Shown: piece after piece, positions 1 to 7,599 of the stretch
Layout: every line of letters starts with the position of its first letter
How positions within the stretch are numbered: the stretch's first letter is position 1
The notes under the pieces: generated by a model
Told to the model about the DNA's origin: nothing
Seen by the model: only the letters and a program-made list of their open reading frames with translations
Database searches by the model: none
Source of the DNA: G963667855 sp963667855
GTDB taxonomy: Bacteria; Planctomycetota; Phycisphaerae; UBA1845
Reading direction: 5' to 3'
DNA: 64,000 nucleotides
Assembly: GCA_963667855.2 (NCBI GenBank)
Contig: CAXXKI010000010.1
Coordinates: 186,001-250,000, forward strand
Program-made: the position numbers and the translations under genes

Positions 1-1
1 T

Positions 2-88
2 CACGAGGTGACGCGAAAAATGAATTCCGCCAACATGCGCTGGCTCGAAAAATACCTGAAAAACAGCGAAGGCAAAAAAGCTGAATAG
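2..88 (+). CDS. C-terminal tail of a truncated CDS, possibly an S9-type peptidase
   Basis: An open frame enters from the left edge and ends at TAG 86-88, giving 28 residues beginning HEVTRKMNSANMRW and ending in a lysine-rich tail. The pattern of a His followed about 14 residues later by W-L-E-K-Y-L-K resembles the end of prolyl-oligopeptidase family (S9) hydrolases, where the catalytic His lies shortly before a terminal W(F/L)xxYL helix. That is suggestive only, because the body of the protein is outside the window. It converges on mtnP, whose stop lies 9 bases away. Confidence 0.4.
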   Translation, partial: HEVTRKMNSANMRWLEKYLKNSEGKKAE

Positions 89-96
89 GAAATACT

Positions 97-981
97 CTAC
101 TTGAAATAGCGGCCAATCAGCGGTTCCAATCGCTGTATTGCCTCTGATGATACTTTGGTTTTATCTGACCAGATAGCCAGCTCCAGCGCATCGTGACAAC
201 CGCAGGAAACCTCCGCGTCCTTTGCCAGGCGATCGATCGCAACCTCGATAAGATTGATCGCGTTATCCGTTGCTTTTTTCAGGTTCCCGATTATCTCCGT
301 CAGCAATACGGACTTATCCCTGTTAACGTCAACATTTCGCCAGCAGTCATAATCGGTGGGCAAAGCAACCAGCGCGTAACACATCTCCGCTTCGCGGGCC
401 AGCTTCGCTTCGGGGAAACAGGTCATACCGATCACGTCCCCGCCCCACTGCCTGTGCATGTGCGATTCCGCGCGAGTGGAAAACTGCGGGCCTTCCATCA
501 CCACGTACGTCCCACGCTGGTGAACCGATGTATCCACTTCATCCGCGCAATCTATAAGTGTTTTTCTTAACGACTCGCAGAACGGGTCGGCCATCTCCAC
601 ATGGGCGACCAGCCCTTCGTCAAAAAACGTACCCTTGCGTCCGCTGGTCTTGTCGATAATCTGATCGCAAATAACCAGATGCCCCGGTTCGATCTCTTCC
701 TGCAATGAACCAACCGCCCCGCTGGCAATAACGTGAGTCACTCCCAGTTTCTTCAAGGCATAAATGTTGGCCCGATACGGAACGGTCGAAGGAGAATGAA
801 TATGACCGTCTCCGTGACGATTCAGAAAGATAACCTCCGTCCCGTTCCAATTCGTCTTTAAAAGCGCTCCGCTGGGAGGTCCATAGGGTGTTTCGACCGC
901 GCAACTCTCCGCTCCGGGATAGTTGGCCAATTGTGCCCCTAATCCCGACCCGCCAATTACCCCGATCAATCTCTTTTTCAC
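97..981 (-). CDS. mtnP: S-methyl-5'-thioadenosine phosphorylase
   Basis: This 294-residue enzyme should split methylthioadenosine, the by-product of polyamine synthesis, into adenine and methylthioribose-1-phosphate using phosphate in the cytoplasm, the first step of methionine salvage. The N-terminal IGVIGGSGLG loop, the RHGDGHIHSPSTVPYRAN segment, the MEGPQFSTRAES motif and the PTDYDCW motif are all diagnostic of the PNP/MTAP superfamily. The Asp in TDYDCW is the purine-contacting residue expected for 6-amino purine (MTA) use, which favours MTAP over guanosine/inosine phosphorylase. The usual TTVPE segment is TCFPE here. The start is GTG at 981, preceded by AGGAG nine bases upstream. No other methionine-salvage gene is adjacent. 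Confidence 0.9.
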   Translation of the reverse strand: MKKRLIGVIGGSGLGAQLANYPGAESCAVETPYGPPSGALLKTNWNGTEVIFLNRHGDGHIHSPSTVPYRANIYALKKLGVTHVIASGAVGSLQEEIEPGHLVICDQIIDKTSGRKGTFFDEGLVAHVEMADPFCESLRKTLIDCADEVDTSVHQRGTYVVMEGPQFSTRAESHMHRQWGGDVIGMTCFPEAKLAREAEMCYALVALPTDYDCWRNVDVNRDKSVLLTEIIGNLKKATDNAINLIEVAIDRLAKDAEVSCGCHDALELAIWSDKTKVSSEAIQRLEPLIGRYFK

Positions 982-1311
982 AGCTTCACACTCCTGATCC
1001 GTTAATTCACGCCTTTCAGCATGCTTTTACCATTACAAACCTTGGTGATTGTACTGACCTCAACGTGAATTTCACCTTTGATTCCTATTTCAATCACGTC
1101 ATCGCGACATTTTACACTTACAATTCGCCCGCTCTGCATGTTCAGCGCTGTTCAGAGCCTGTTTCCTCCGATACAATCCCTTGCTTCAAAGTATGTTTTC
1201 GTTTGGCGCTTTAAAAAATAATCGCAATACGTGAATTCAATCTGATTATTATCCAGCTGGCATGCCCCGGAGTCTTAATGGGCGATTTGCCGCGGTAGCG
1301 AGACTGACTAT
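982..1311. other. Intergenic region between divergent mtnP and the LptA-like gene
   Basis: This 330-base stretch separates two divergently transcribed genes and must hold both promoters. It is AT-rich near 1205-1235, but I see no confident -35/-10 pair, no strong hairpin and no credible small ORF. A plus-strand frame through it (888-1214) overlaps mtnP antisense and has no recognisable content. Confidence 0.4.
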
Positions 1312-4300
1312 ATGCGATCACACAAACTCGTACGTTCAGCCGTATTAGCCATTGCTTCCCTTGGACTAGCCATAGCACTGTATGTCATCTACCAGTATTC
1401 CGAGACAAGGTCCACACCTCTGGCTGTAGCTTCGCCAACTCCACAGCCCGTTCCGGCTCAACCTGATAATGTTCAACCTGATAAAGTACAACCGTCTCCA
1501 ACTCCCCAGGCAGCCAGTAAGCCGGCCGAATCTCGCATCCGTATTGGAGGGCAAAGTGTTCCACTTAGCGGCAGCAAGGGGCAATCTTCGCATGAAATCT
1601 ACGACGAAACCGGCAGAGTGCAGGCCAGAATCAACTACAGCTCATGGGAACCCACCGGCGAAGACAGTACCGAATTCAAAGCCACTAATCTAACCATAAG
1701 TTTCTTTCCACCAAACGGGCAAAGAATCAGAGTAACCGGCGATGAAGCTATCGTATCGTGCAAGTTCCTTCATTCGAAAACTCCCGACCCGGTAAGCGGT
1801 CATCTCATCGGTAATGTCCACATACTCATCGATCGTCTTTCCACAGAACAAAGGGCGGCACTTTCCGAAGAACTTCGCGACAGTGATGACGAATCGAGAC
1901 ATATTGAACTCGTGATGGAAGAGATATTTTTCGATCGGGAATATGCCAGGATCGAAACCCAGGGGGAGTTTTCCATCACCTCCGCCGAAGCAACCCTCAA
2001 AGGCAAGGGACTCTCGCTGCGCTACAACGAATTGGACAGTCGGCTTGAAGAACTCACCATCACCGAAGGTAAACTTATTGAATTACGTGGCATGGGTGAT
2101 CGATTCGCCATACAGCTTCCCTCTTCAGAGAACGAAATATCCGAAAAAGCTGACATGCCCGAATCAACAGCAATCGCCGCGCACTCGGTTAAAAAATCGC
2201 CAACGTCCTCAATCAACACCAATGCGAGCCAGGAAACGGCACAACTGCCCGTGATCGAACTGGATGAACGGAAAACCCCAACAGTCCGCCCCACCGACGA
2301 ATACAAAGCCGTCTTTGCCGAAAACGTACAGGTTACGCAATTCATAAAAGACGAGCAGGTCGGACATCTTTCCGCCGAGATTCTCGAATTCGTTTTCGAC
2401 TTCGGACAGCGAGAAAGAGAGTTGGCCAGGCAGAATCCAACCGAAAATGAGTCGGACGAAACCGAAGCCGCTCCGACAAAAGCACCCGATTTTTCGGATT
2501 TGAAAGATGATCGAATTCTACTGACCTGGTCGGGCTCGTTAAGTGTCACCTCCAAACGCACCGGAGAATTCAAAACAGAGCAGGAGCAGCGAGTACACAT
2601 AACCGCAAGTGGATCACCTGTGCGAATTACCGCCCCACAGAGAGAAATTGAATGCGAGCGACTGGTATTCGAAAACGAGAAGAAAACCGTCCAGCTTTTC
2701 GGATCGCCTGATTCTCCCGCACATGTTGCCTCCGCCGATATGGGAGAATTATGGGGTACGGAAATCCTCCTCAATCGCGATCAAGGAAAAGCGTTCGCCC
2801 GGGGGCCACAGGGCCGATTGCTTATTTCCAAAACAACCGGTTTCTCCGATACCCGGGTTATCCCTTCATCCAGAAGCGAAAATCAGGAGCAGGACACTGA
2901 ATTCGAAATACGCTTTGACAATGAGGTTAATGCGGCATTCACGGAAGTAGAGTTAACCTCAACGGACAAAACCGGTAAGCCTAAAAAACGACAGGTATTG
3001 AAAAACGCGGTTTTCAGCGGGAATGTCAATATGCTGCGTGGCAAAGAGCACATCCGCTGTGACCGCGTCGATCTCTATTTCGACTTGAGTGAAGATAACA
3101 GGCTTTACCCCACCGACGCCCAGGCTTTCGGTAATGTCATCGTTTCCCAGGGAAACCGTTTCATCTCCGCACGCGATAGAATGGTTGTCGATCTGGAAAT
3201 GTCTGAAGTGGAGAAAGAGCCCTTCAATCTCGCCAGGGCAAGGCAGATAGCCGTCGCGAAAGGTAAAAACCCGGACACCCTGGACTGGAAGAGTATCAGG
3301 GAAAACTATGAACTCAAGAAGGAATACCGCCCGGGTCTGAGTCGCCTGCAGGCTTTCGGAGAGGTCGAAGTAAGCGATCCCGACCAGGAACTGGAAATCA
3401 ACTGCGAATCACTTGATTGTGTTTTCGCCCAGGGTAGCCAGATTAGTTCCGGACTCGTCACCCCCACAACGGGAGAAAGCGTGTACATAGCTCTTGGCGA
3501 GTTTTCTATTGCTTCACCCGCGCCCATCCCCTTCGACGTAACCGGGCAGGAAACTCATGTCGACGGTCCCGGCCGAATGACTTTCCTCAGCGAACAGGAT
3601 ATCGACGGCAAGCGTCTGGACACGCCAATGTTGGTCAGTGTGCAATGGCAGAATCGTATGGCCTTCGACGGGCCGAAGAATGAAGCGGTTTTTGCCGGTA
3701 AGGTTCATATCGAAACGGAGGAAAGCACCTACGATTGCGACAATTTGAGAGTCGATTTCGCCGACACCCCCGACCGAACCCAGGACATCCCCGCGCTGGA
3801 CTCCCAACGCGATTCCAAATGGTGGATTTTCGAGCCGCTAATCGCCAGGGCAACCGGAAAGAAACAAAAAGACAAGGGCCTTGATTTCAAACCCGCCGGA
3901 AAATCGTTCAACAAGGATCCCGTTTATCTCTACGCCACCGGAAACGTGGTGGCCATGTACAGCAAGCTCGACGAAACCACCGACCGCCTCAAAAACCGGA
4001 TACGCATGTCCGGACCGACAATGGCTATCGACCTGACTGATGATTACCTCCTCATCGACGGGCAGGGTAACCTCCTGATCGAAGACTACAGTAAACCTGC
4101 AACCAGCAGTAATCACGATACAGGCAAATCGGAACAGGATCGCCAGTTGTCACCGTTCGGCCGCAGCCTGGGCAACGAACCGTCGCAAACGTTTATCGCC
4201 TGGATGAAATCCATGAGCTACCGGCATAAGATCAACGTCGTCGAATTCGATAAGGACGTTCAGCTTGTCCACCGCACCGGCACAAAAATGAAGCTGGCCG

Positions 4301-4683
4301 AAAAACTGCTCAGTGAAAAAGAATTAGCCGCAAGCTCCGACGAAGGACGAGAAGCAACTCTTAACTGCCGATCGCTGGTTGTAAAATTCGAACGTAAAGA
4401 CGAGAACAAGTCAGAAGGCGCCGGACGAATGAGCGGAACCGAAGTCAGTGCCTTCAATGCTTCCGGAAACGTCTATTTCTTCGATTCTGGCATTTCCGCA
4501 ATTGCCAACCAGATCACTTATAACCGGGAGGATAATCTGCTGCAGATTCTCGGATCAGAAAATAATCCCGCCCAGCTATTCGATCAGCGGAAACGCTTTA
4601 ACTCCCTGAAAGGACCCCGGTTCTACTGGGACCGGTCCACAAACAGAATAAAAGCCCCGCGATCCAGAGGCAGGATGAATTAG
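1312..4683 (+). CDS. Giant LptA/OstA-like envelope protein
   Basis: This 1123-residue protein has a short N-terminal cytoplasmic stretch, a membrane anchor at about residues 10-28 (SAVLAIASLGLAIALYVIYQ), a Pro/Gln-rich linker and then a long periplasmic body. The body repeats an OstA/LptA-type pattern: short beta hairpins of the form x-G-N-V-x-V followed by C/S-D-R-V/L-x-V/L-Y-F-D (for example near residues 565-600, 610-640, 785-815, 880-925 and 1055-1085). In that family, stacked beta-jellyroll repeats carry lipopolysaccharide across the periplasm. The single-pass anchor plus beta body recalls LptC fused to several LptA units. It is several times longer than LptA (about 185 aa) or LptC (about 190 aa). 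The N-terminal half also has charged low-complexity linkers. No lptB, lptD or lptF/G genes are nearby. I am fairly sure of the family, less sure of the LPS-export role. Confidence 0.65.
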   Translation: MRSHKLVRSAVLAIASLGLAIALYVIYQYSETRSTPLAVASPTPQPVPAQPDNVQPDKVQPSPTPQAASKPAESRIRIGGQSVPLSGSKGQSSHEIYDETGRVQARINYSSWEPTGEDSTEFKATNLTISFFPPNGQRIRVTGDEAIVSCKFLHSKTPDPVSGHLIGNVHILIDRLSTEQRAALSEELRDSDDESRHIELVMEEIFFDREYARIETQGEFSITSAEATLKGKGLSLRYNELDSRLEELTITEGKLIELRGMGDRFAIQLPSSENEISEKADMPESTAIAAHSVKKSPTSSINTNASQETAQLPVIELDERKTPTVRPTDEYKAVFAENVQVTQFIKDEQVGHLSAEILEFVFDFGQRERELARQNPTENESDETEAAPTKAPDFSDLKDDRILLTWSGSLSVTSKRTGEFKTEQEQRVHITASGSPVRITAPQREIECERLVFENEKKTVQLFGSPDSPAHVASADMGELWGTEILLNRDQGKAFARGPQGRLLISKTTGFSDTRVIPSSRSENQEQDTEFEIRFDNEVNAAFTEVELTSTDKTGKPKKRQVLKNAVFSGNVNMLRGKEHIRCDRVDLYFDLSEDNRLYPTDAQAFGNVIVSQGNRFISARDRMVVDLEMSEVEKEPFNLARARQIAVAKGKNPDTLDWKSIRENYELKKEYRPGLSRLQAFGEVEVSDPDQELEINCESLDCVFAQGSQISSGLVTPTTGESVYIALGEFSIASPAPIPFDVTGQETHVDGPGRMTFLSEQDIDGKRLDTPMLVSVQWQNRMAFDGPKNEAVFAGKVHIETEESTYDCDNLRVDFADTPDRTQDIPALDSQRDSKWWIFEPLIARATGKKQKDKGLDFKPAGKSFNKDPVYLYATGNVVAMYSKLDETTDRLKNRIRMSGPTMAIDLTDDYLLIDGQGNLLIEDYSKPATSSNHDTGKSEQDRQLSPFGRSLGNEPSQTFIAWMKSMSYRHKINVVEFDKDVQLVHRTGTKMKLAEKLLSEKELAASSDEGREATLNCRSLVVKFERKDENKSEGAGRMSGTEVSAFNASGNVYFFDSGISAIANQITYNREDNLLQILGSENNPAQLFDQRKRFNSLKGPRFYWDRSTNRIKAPRSRGRMN

Positions 4684-4690
4684 CTAAACT

Positions 4691-4717
4691 CAACAATTCA
4701 GGTTTAAGCAATTGTTG
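4691..4717 (+). terminator. Short hairpin after the LptA-like gene
   Basis: CAACAATT and AATTGTTG form an 8-bp stem with an 11-base loop, 8 bases after the stop codon. There is only a weak following T-rich stretch, so this is a possible rather than a clear intrinsic terminator. It lies in the convergent gap before larE. Confidence 0.35.
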
Positions 4718-4895
4718 GATTTCGCATTACCACTAACATACTCGAATAATACAACACGCAATATCACCGCAGCGATCCCGTCCCCCTGCTCTCACAAAAG
4801 ACGCAAGGAATGGGCACCCACGTTCCTTCCTAGCCCAATAGGGGTATCGATATTTTCCAGCATTAAGTAGAACTCAGAAAACCCGCCTTTTAAAC

Positions 4896-5751
4896 CTAAA
4901 GCCCTTTTTCTTTATCCGGGATATCCAGAACCTCGTTAAGAGCGCCACTGCGAAATCCCCTGGGATCCACCCTGATTTCACCAAAGCCGATAGATTTGAA
5001 ATAGGCCTCAATTTTCGCCCTGTTTTCCTGTTCAGTTATCCTGCTTATCTCAACGGGCAACACCTCAACACTGGCATAATCGCCGTAGTGCCTGACACGG
5101 CAAACACTGAACCCAAACTGCCTTTTGAGATAATTCTCCCCCATCATTAACCGCCTTGAGTTTTTCCCGAGTAATCTCCTGCCCATAGGGAATTCTGCTT
5201 GAAAGACACGGGCTTGCCGGCTTGTCGTAATTACTCAGCCCCAGCGATTTGGATAAAACCCGCAATTCCTGCTTATTGATTCCCGCCCTGGCGACAGGAG
5301 ATATTACTCCGTATTCAATAGCGGCTTTCTGTCCCGGCCGCCAATCTCCATCGTCGTCGATATTCGCTCCGTCCACAACCGCGTTCAAACCCCGTCGCTC
5401 GGCAAACTCCTGGATATGCCTATACAGGTTGACCTTGCAGTAATAACACCGGGTACTGGGATTACCGGTATAGCAGGGATCATTAAACTCGTCAGTCCTG
5501 ATGACTACGTGCTCCGCTCCCAATTCCCCGGCAAGCTTTTCCGCCAGTTCCAGCTCCTGCCGGGCAAGCGAGGGGCTGTCTCCGGTAACGGCGACGACAT
5601 TACCTTTCCCCAATACATCCAGAGACACCTTGAGAACAAACGTGGAGTCGATTCCCGCGGAAAACGCCACAGCCACCGAGTGAAGTTCCCGGATAAGCAT
5701 CTGCATATCTTCGAATTTCTTTTCCAGGGACATATCTCGGAACAAAGCCAA
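4896..5751 (-). pseudogene. larE: larE-type ATP-dependent sulfur transferase, frameshifted
   Basis: Two overlapping frames together make one LarE/ExsB-family protein. The first part (from TTG 5751, or ATG 5733) has the PP-loop as SAGIDST, the CYYCK motif and PCLSSRIPYG. The second part (ending at 4896) has the family's C-terminal RVRHYGDYASVEV and FRSGALNEVL motifs. LarE adenylates a carboxylated pyridinium and donates sulfur to build the nickel-pincer cofactor of lactate racemase. The frames join if one base is removed from the five-C run at 5138-5142 (GGGGG on the coding strand), giving AVNDGENYLKRQFGF without a gap. It is either a recent one-base insertion, a sequencing error or a slippage site. 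It follows the methyltransferase gene by 15 bases, so the two are probably co-transcribed. No larA, larB or larC is seen here. Confidence 0.8.
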
Positions 5752-5766
5752 TCGATAAGACCTGAT

Positions 5767-6435
5767 CTAGGAAACGCTTCCGGCCTCCACCGCATTGTCA
5801 AACGACCAGTGACGTCCATATGCGGGTGGTACATTGCGCCATACGGTGTTTTTCGCGAATTGGTGTTTTGCTATCTGCTGATCAAGATGCGCCGACAACT
5901 CCCGGATCCGGTCTCTTTTTTCTCCGCGCATCAAGGTACAAGCCATTCGCCGCAATCCGATATACTCAAAATAGCTGAACGTCCCCCCGGGCTTCAAATT
6001 CCGCTTGATTACATCCAGAATACTCTGTACGTCCGGCAGCTTGAACGCGGTAAACGGTAATCCAGAAATAACGTAATCATATGTATCGGGAGCATCAACA
6101 TCTTCAACGGAACCGCGAATCAGGCGAACGCGGCCCTGGCGGCGAGCTTCGCCGAGTTTCCCCTTATTGAGGATTTCATTATCCAGAATATCCGCAAGTT
6201 CCGGCTGTATCTCGCAGACATCCAGCCTGTCTTCCGGACCCAGCAGGTCGCCGATCACCGTGGTTACAGCTCCGGTTCCCGCCCCTACCTCCAATACCAT
6301 AGCCGGCTTCTCGCGCTCGGCAAAAGGAGCCACCAGCGTTTCCGCCAGGTATCTTGAACTGGGCGCAATTGCTCCGGTTACATCTGGAGATTTCACATAC
6401 CGACGAATGAAACTTATCGCGTTGGATATAGACAT
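5767..6435 (-). CDS. SAM-dependent methyltransferase, phospholipid N-methyltransferase (PmtA)-like
   Basis: This 222-residue protein has the SAM-binding motif EVGAGTGAVT at about residues 49-58, a second motif VCEIQPELAD, and SGLPFTAF near residue 128, in the place of the NPPY-type catalytic motif. The opening FIRRYVKSPDVTGAIAPSSRYLA is typical of the PmtA-like phosphatidylethanolamine N-methyltransferases, which are related in fold to KsgA rRNA dimethylases. The likely substrate is therefore a membrane phospholipid, though other small-molecule or RNA substrates cannot be excluded. The ATG at 6435 is the natural start. larE follows directly downstream. Confidence 0.7.
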   Translation of the reverse strand: MSISNAISFIRRYVKSPDVTGAIAPSSRYLAETLVAPFAEREKPAMVLEVGAGTGAVTTVIGDLLGPEDRLDVCEIQPELADILDNEILNKGKLGEARRQGRVRLIRGSVEDVDAPDTYDYVISGLPFTAFKLPDVQSILDVIKRNLKPGGTFSYFEYIGLRRMACTLMRGEKRDRIRELSAHLDQQIAKHQFAKNTVWRNVPPAYGRHWSFDNAVEAGSVS

Positions 6436-6681
6436 AGCTGGTCTTGTTTTTGGTAACCTCAGTTATTCCTTTGGCCATTAACCGGCAAACGCGCCGAATT
6501 ACCCGCTTCCAGCGTAAATTTATCCGCTATTGTTGTTGGTTTTGCAAGCCTGTATCGAAACTAACCCACTCGAGCGATCCTAATGAAATCGAATCACAGG
6601 CTCAGCAACTAAAGGGAAGGTTATTATGGGGCGGCTTCCACATCCTTTACGCCATTTAAATCGTAATCGTATGCTAACGTC

Positions 6682-7443
6682 TTACGCAGCCTGGGTACTC
6701 CATTCACCGTGCAAATCCTGATACAGGTAATTGGTTCCACCGTAATGCCGGTCCGAAAAGCGATTTCCATTTCTCCCGTTACACCCGCTAATATTCGCCT
6801 CACCAGCATCGATATAGCTGCAATCGTCTTTCACACTGGAATTGATGTCTCCATCGCCACGATGCGACTGTTCGTTCGCGTCTCCGATAAGCACCATTTT
6901 GGGACTGATCGCCGCTCTGGTTATACTAGCCCAGGGATTAGGTAAAGCGCCCTCGTCAAAACTCCGGTCAGCATTGAGCCCATACGTGCCTGCCGCCCAA
7001 CCGGGCAGATATACACGATAATGGCCGCTATTAACTCCCCGAAAAGAACTGGCTTTGCACAAGAAATACTCCTGCCAGCGTTCACGGTCTACATTTCGCT
7101 GCACAGGGTAACTGACCAGGTTATCTCCATCCTCAAGAAAAACCGGTTCTTTATAAATGTAACTGAATAGTACTTCCGTCCATCCATACAGCAGATCAGG
7201 ATTGTTTTCCGCATCCGGTTGCCATTGTGCAGGCGGCAGGAAATCGCTGCTGATGTTTTCATAAGCAGCTATGGCATTAGCCATATCCTTCAACCGCGCC
7301 AGGCAATGTACCCCTTTAGCCTGATCACGAGCACGCCCCAGCGAGGGCATCAGGATCGATATGAGCAGACCAATAATAGCCACAACTGTCAGCAGCTCTA
7401 TCAGCGTAAACGCTTTTGCCGTATCTTTTACACGATCAAACAT
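6682..7443 (-). CDS. Prepilin-type N-terminal methylation protein with H-X9-DG-like tail
   Basis: This 253-residue protein has a short leader ending before F-T-L-I-E-L-L (residues 12-18), the type IV prepilin peptidase signal, followed by a hydrophobic helix VVAIIGLLISILMPSL. The C-terminal half is globular with several Cys residues, and the end (RHYGGTNYLYQDLHGEW) matches the H-X9-DG tail that marks the large DUF1559 pseudopilin families of planctomycetes, with a weakened final DG. These proteins are exported by type II secretion or pilus machinery and their individual roles are mostly unknown. The gene lies downstream of the DUF4091 lipoprotein gene on the same strand and may be expressed with it. 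Confidence 0.75.
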   Translation of the reverse strand: MFDRVKDTAKAFTLIELLTVVAIIGLLISILMPSLGRARDQAKGVHCLARLKDMANAIAAYENISSDFLPPAQWQPDAENNPDLLYGWTEVLFSYIYKEPVFLEDGDNLVSYPVQRNVDRERWQEYFLCKASSFRGVNSGHYRVYLPGWAAGTYGLNADRSFDEGALPNPWASITRAAISPKMVLIGDANEQSHRGDGDINSSVKDDCSYIDAGEANISGCNGRNGNRFSDRHYGGTNYLYQDLHGEWSTQAA

Positions 7444-7599
7444 TTCTTAATAAATGACCCTTTCCGCTCGATTAAACGTGCAAAGCGTCTGACAGAGCGT
7501 CCAAGTCAATACTCCATCAAATCTCACTGCCTGCCGACAGTCAACTTCTAATTATCTTAGTAGCCCGGAACAGCAGAATCAAACCCGTTTTACTGCCCT

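Noticed and set aside
888..1214. Plus-strand frame in the mtnP upstream region
   Set aside because: It overlaps mtnP antisense, has no ribosome site and encodes no recognisable protein.
2022..2774. 250-codon minus-strand frame inside the LptA-like gene
   Set aside because: Ser/Cys-rich shadow without start signal or similarity; the sense frame has a membrane anchor and family repeats.
5416..6060. Plus-strand frame across larE and the methyltransferase gene
   Set aside because: It spans two recognised minus-strand genes and has no domain content.
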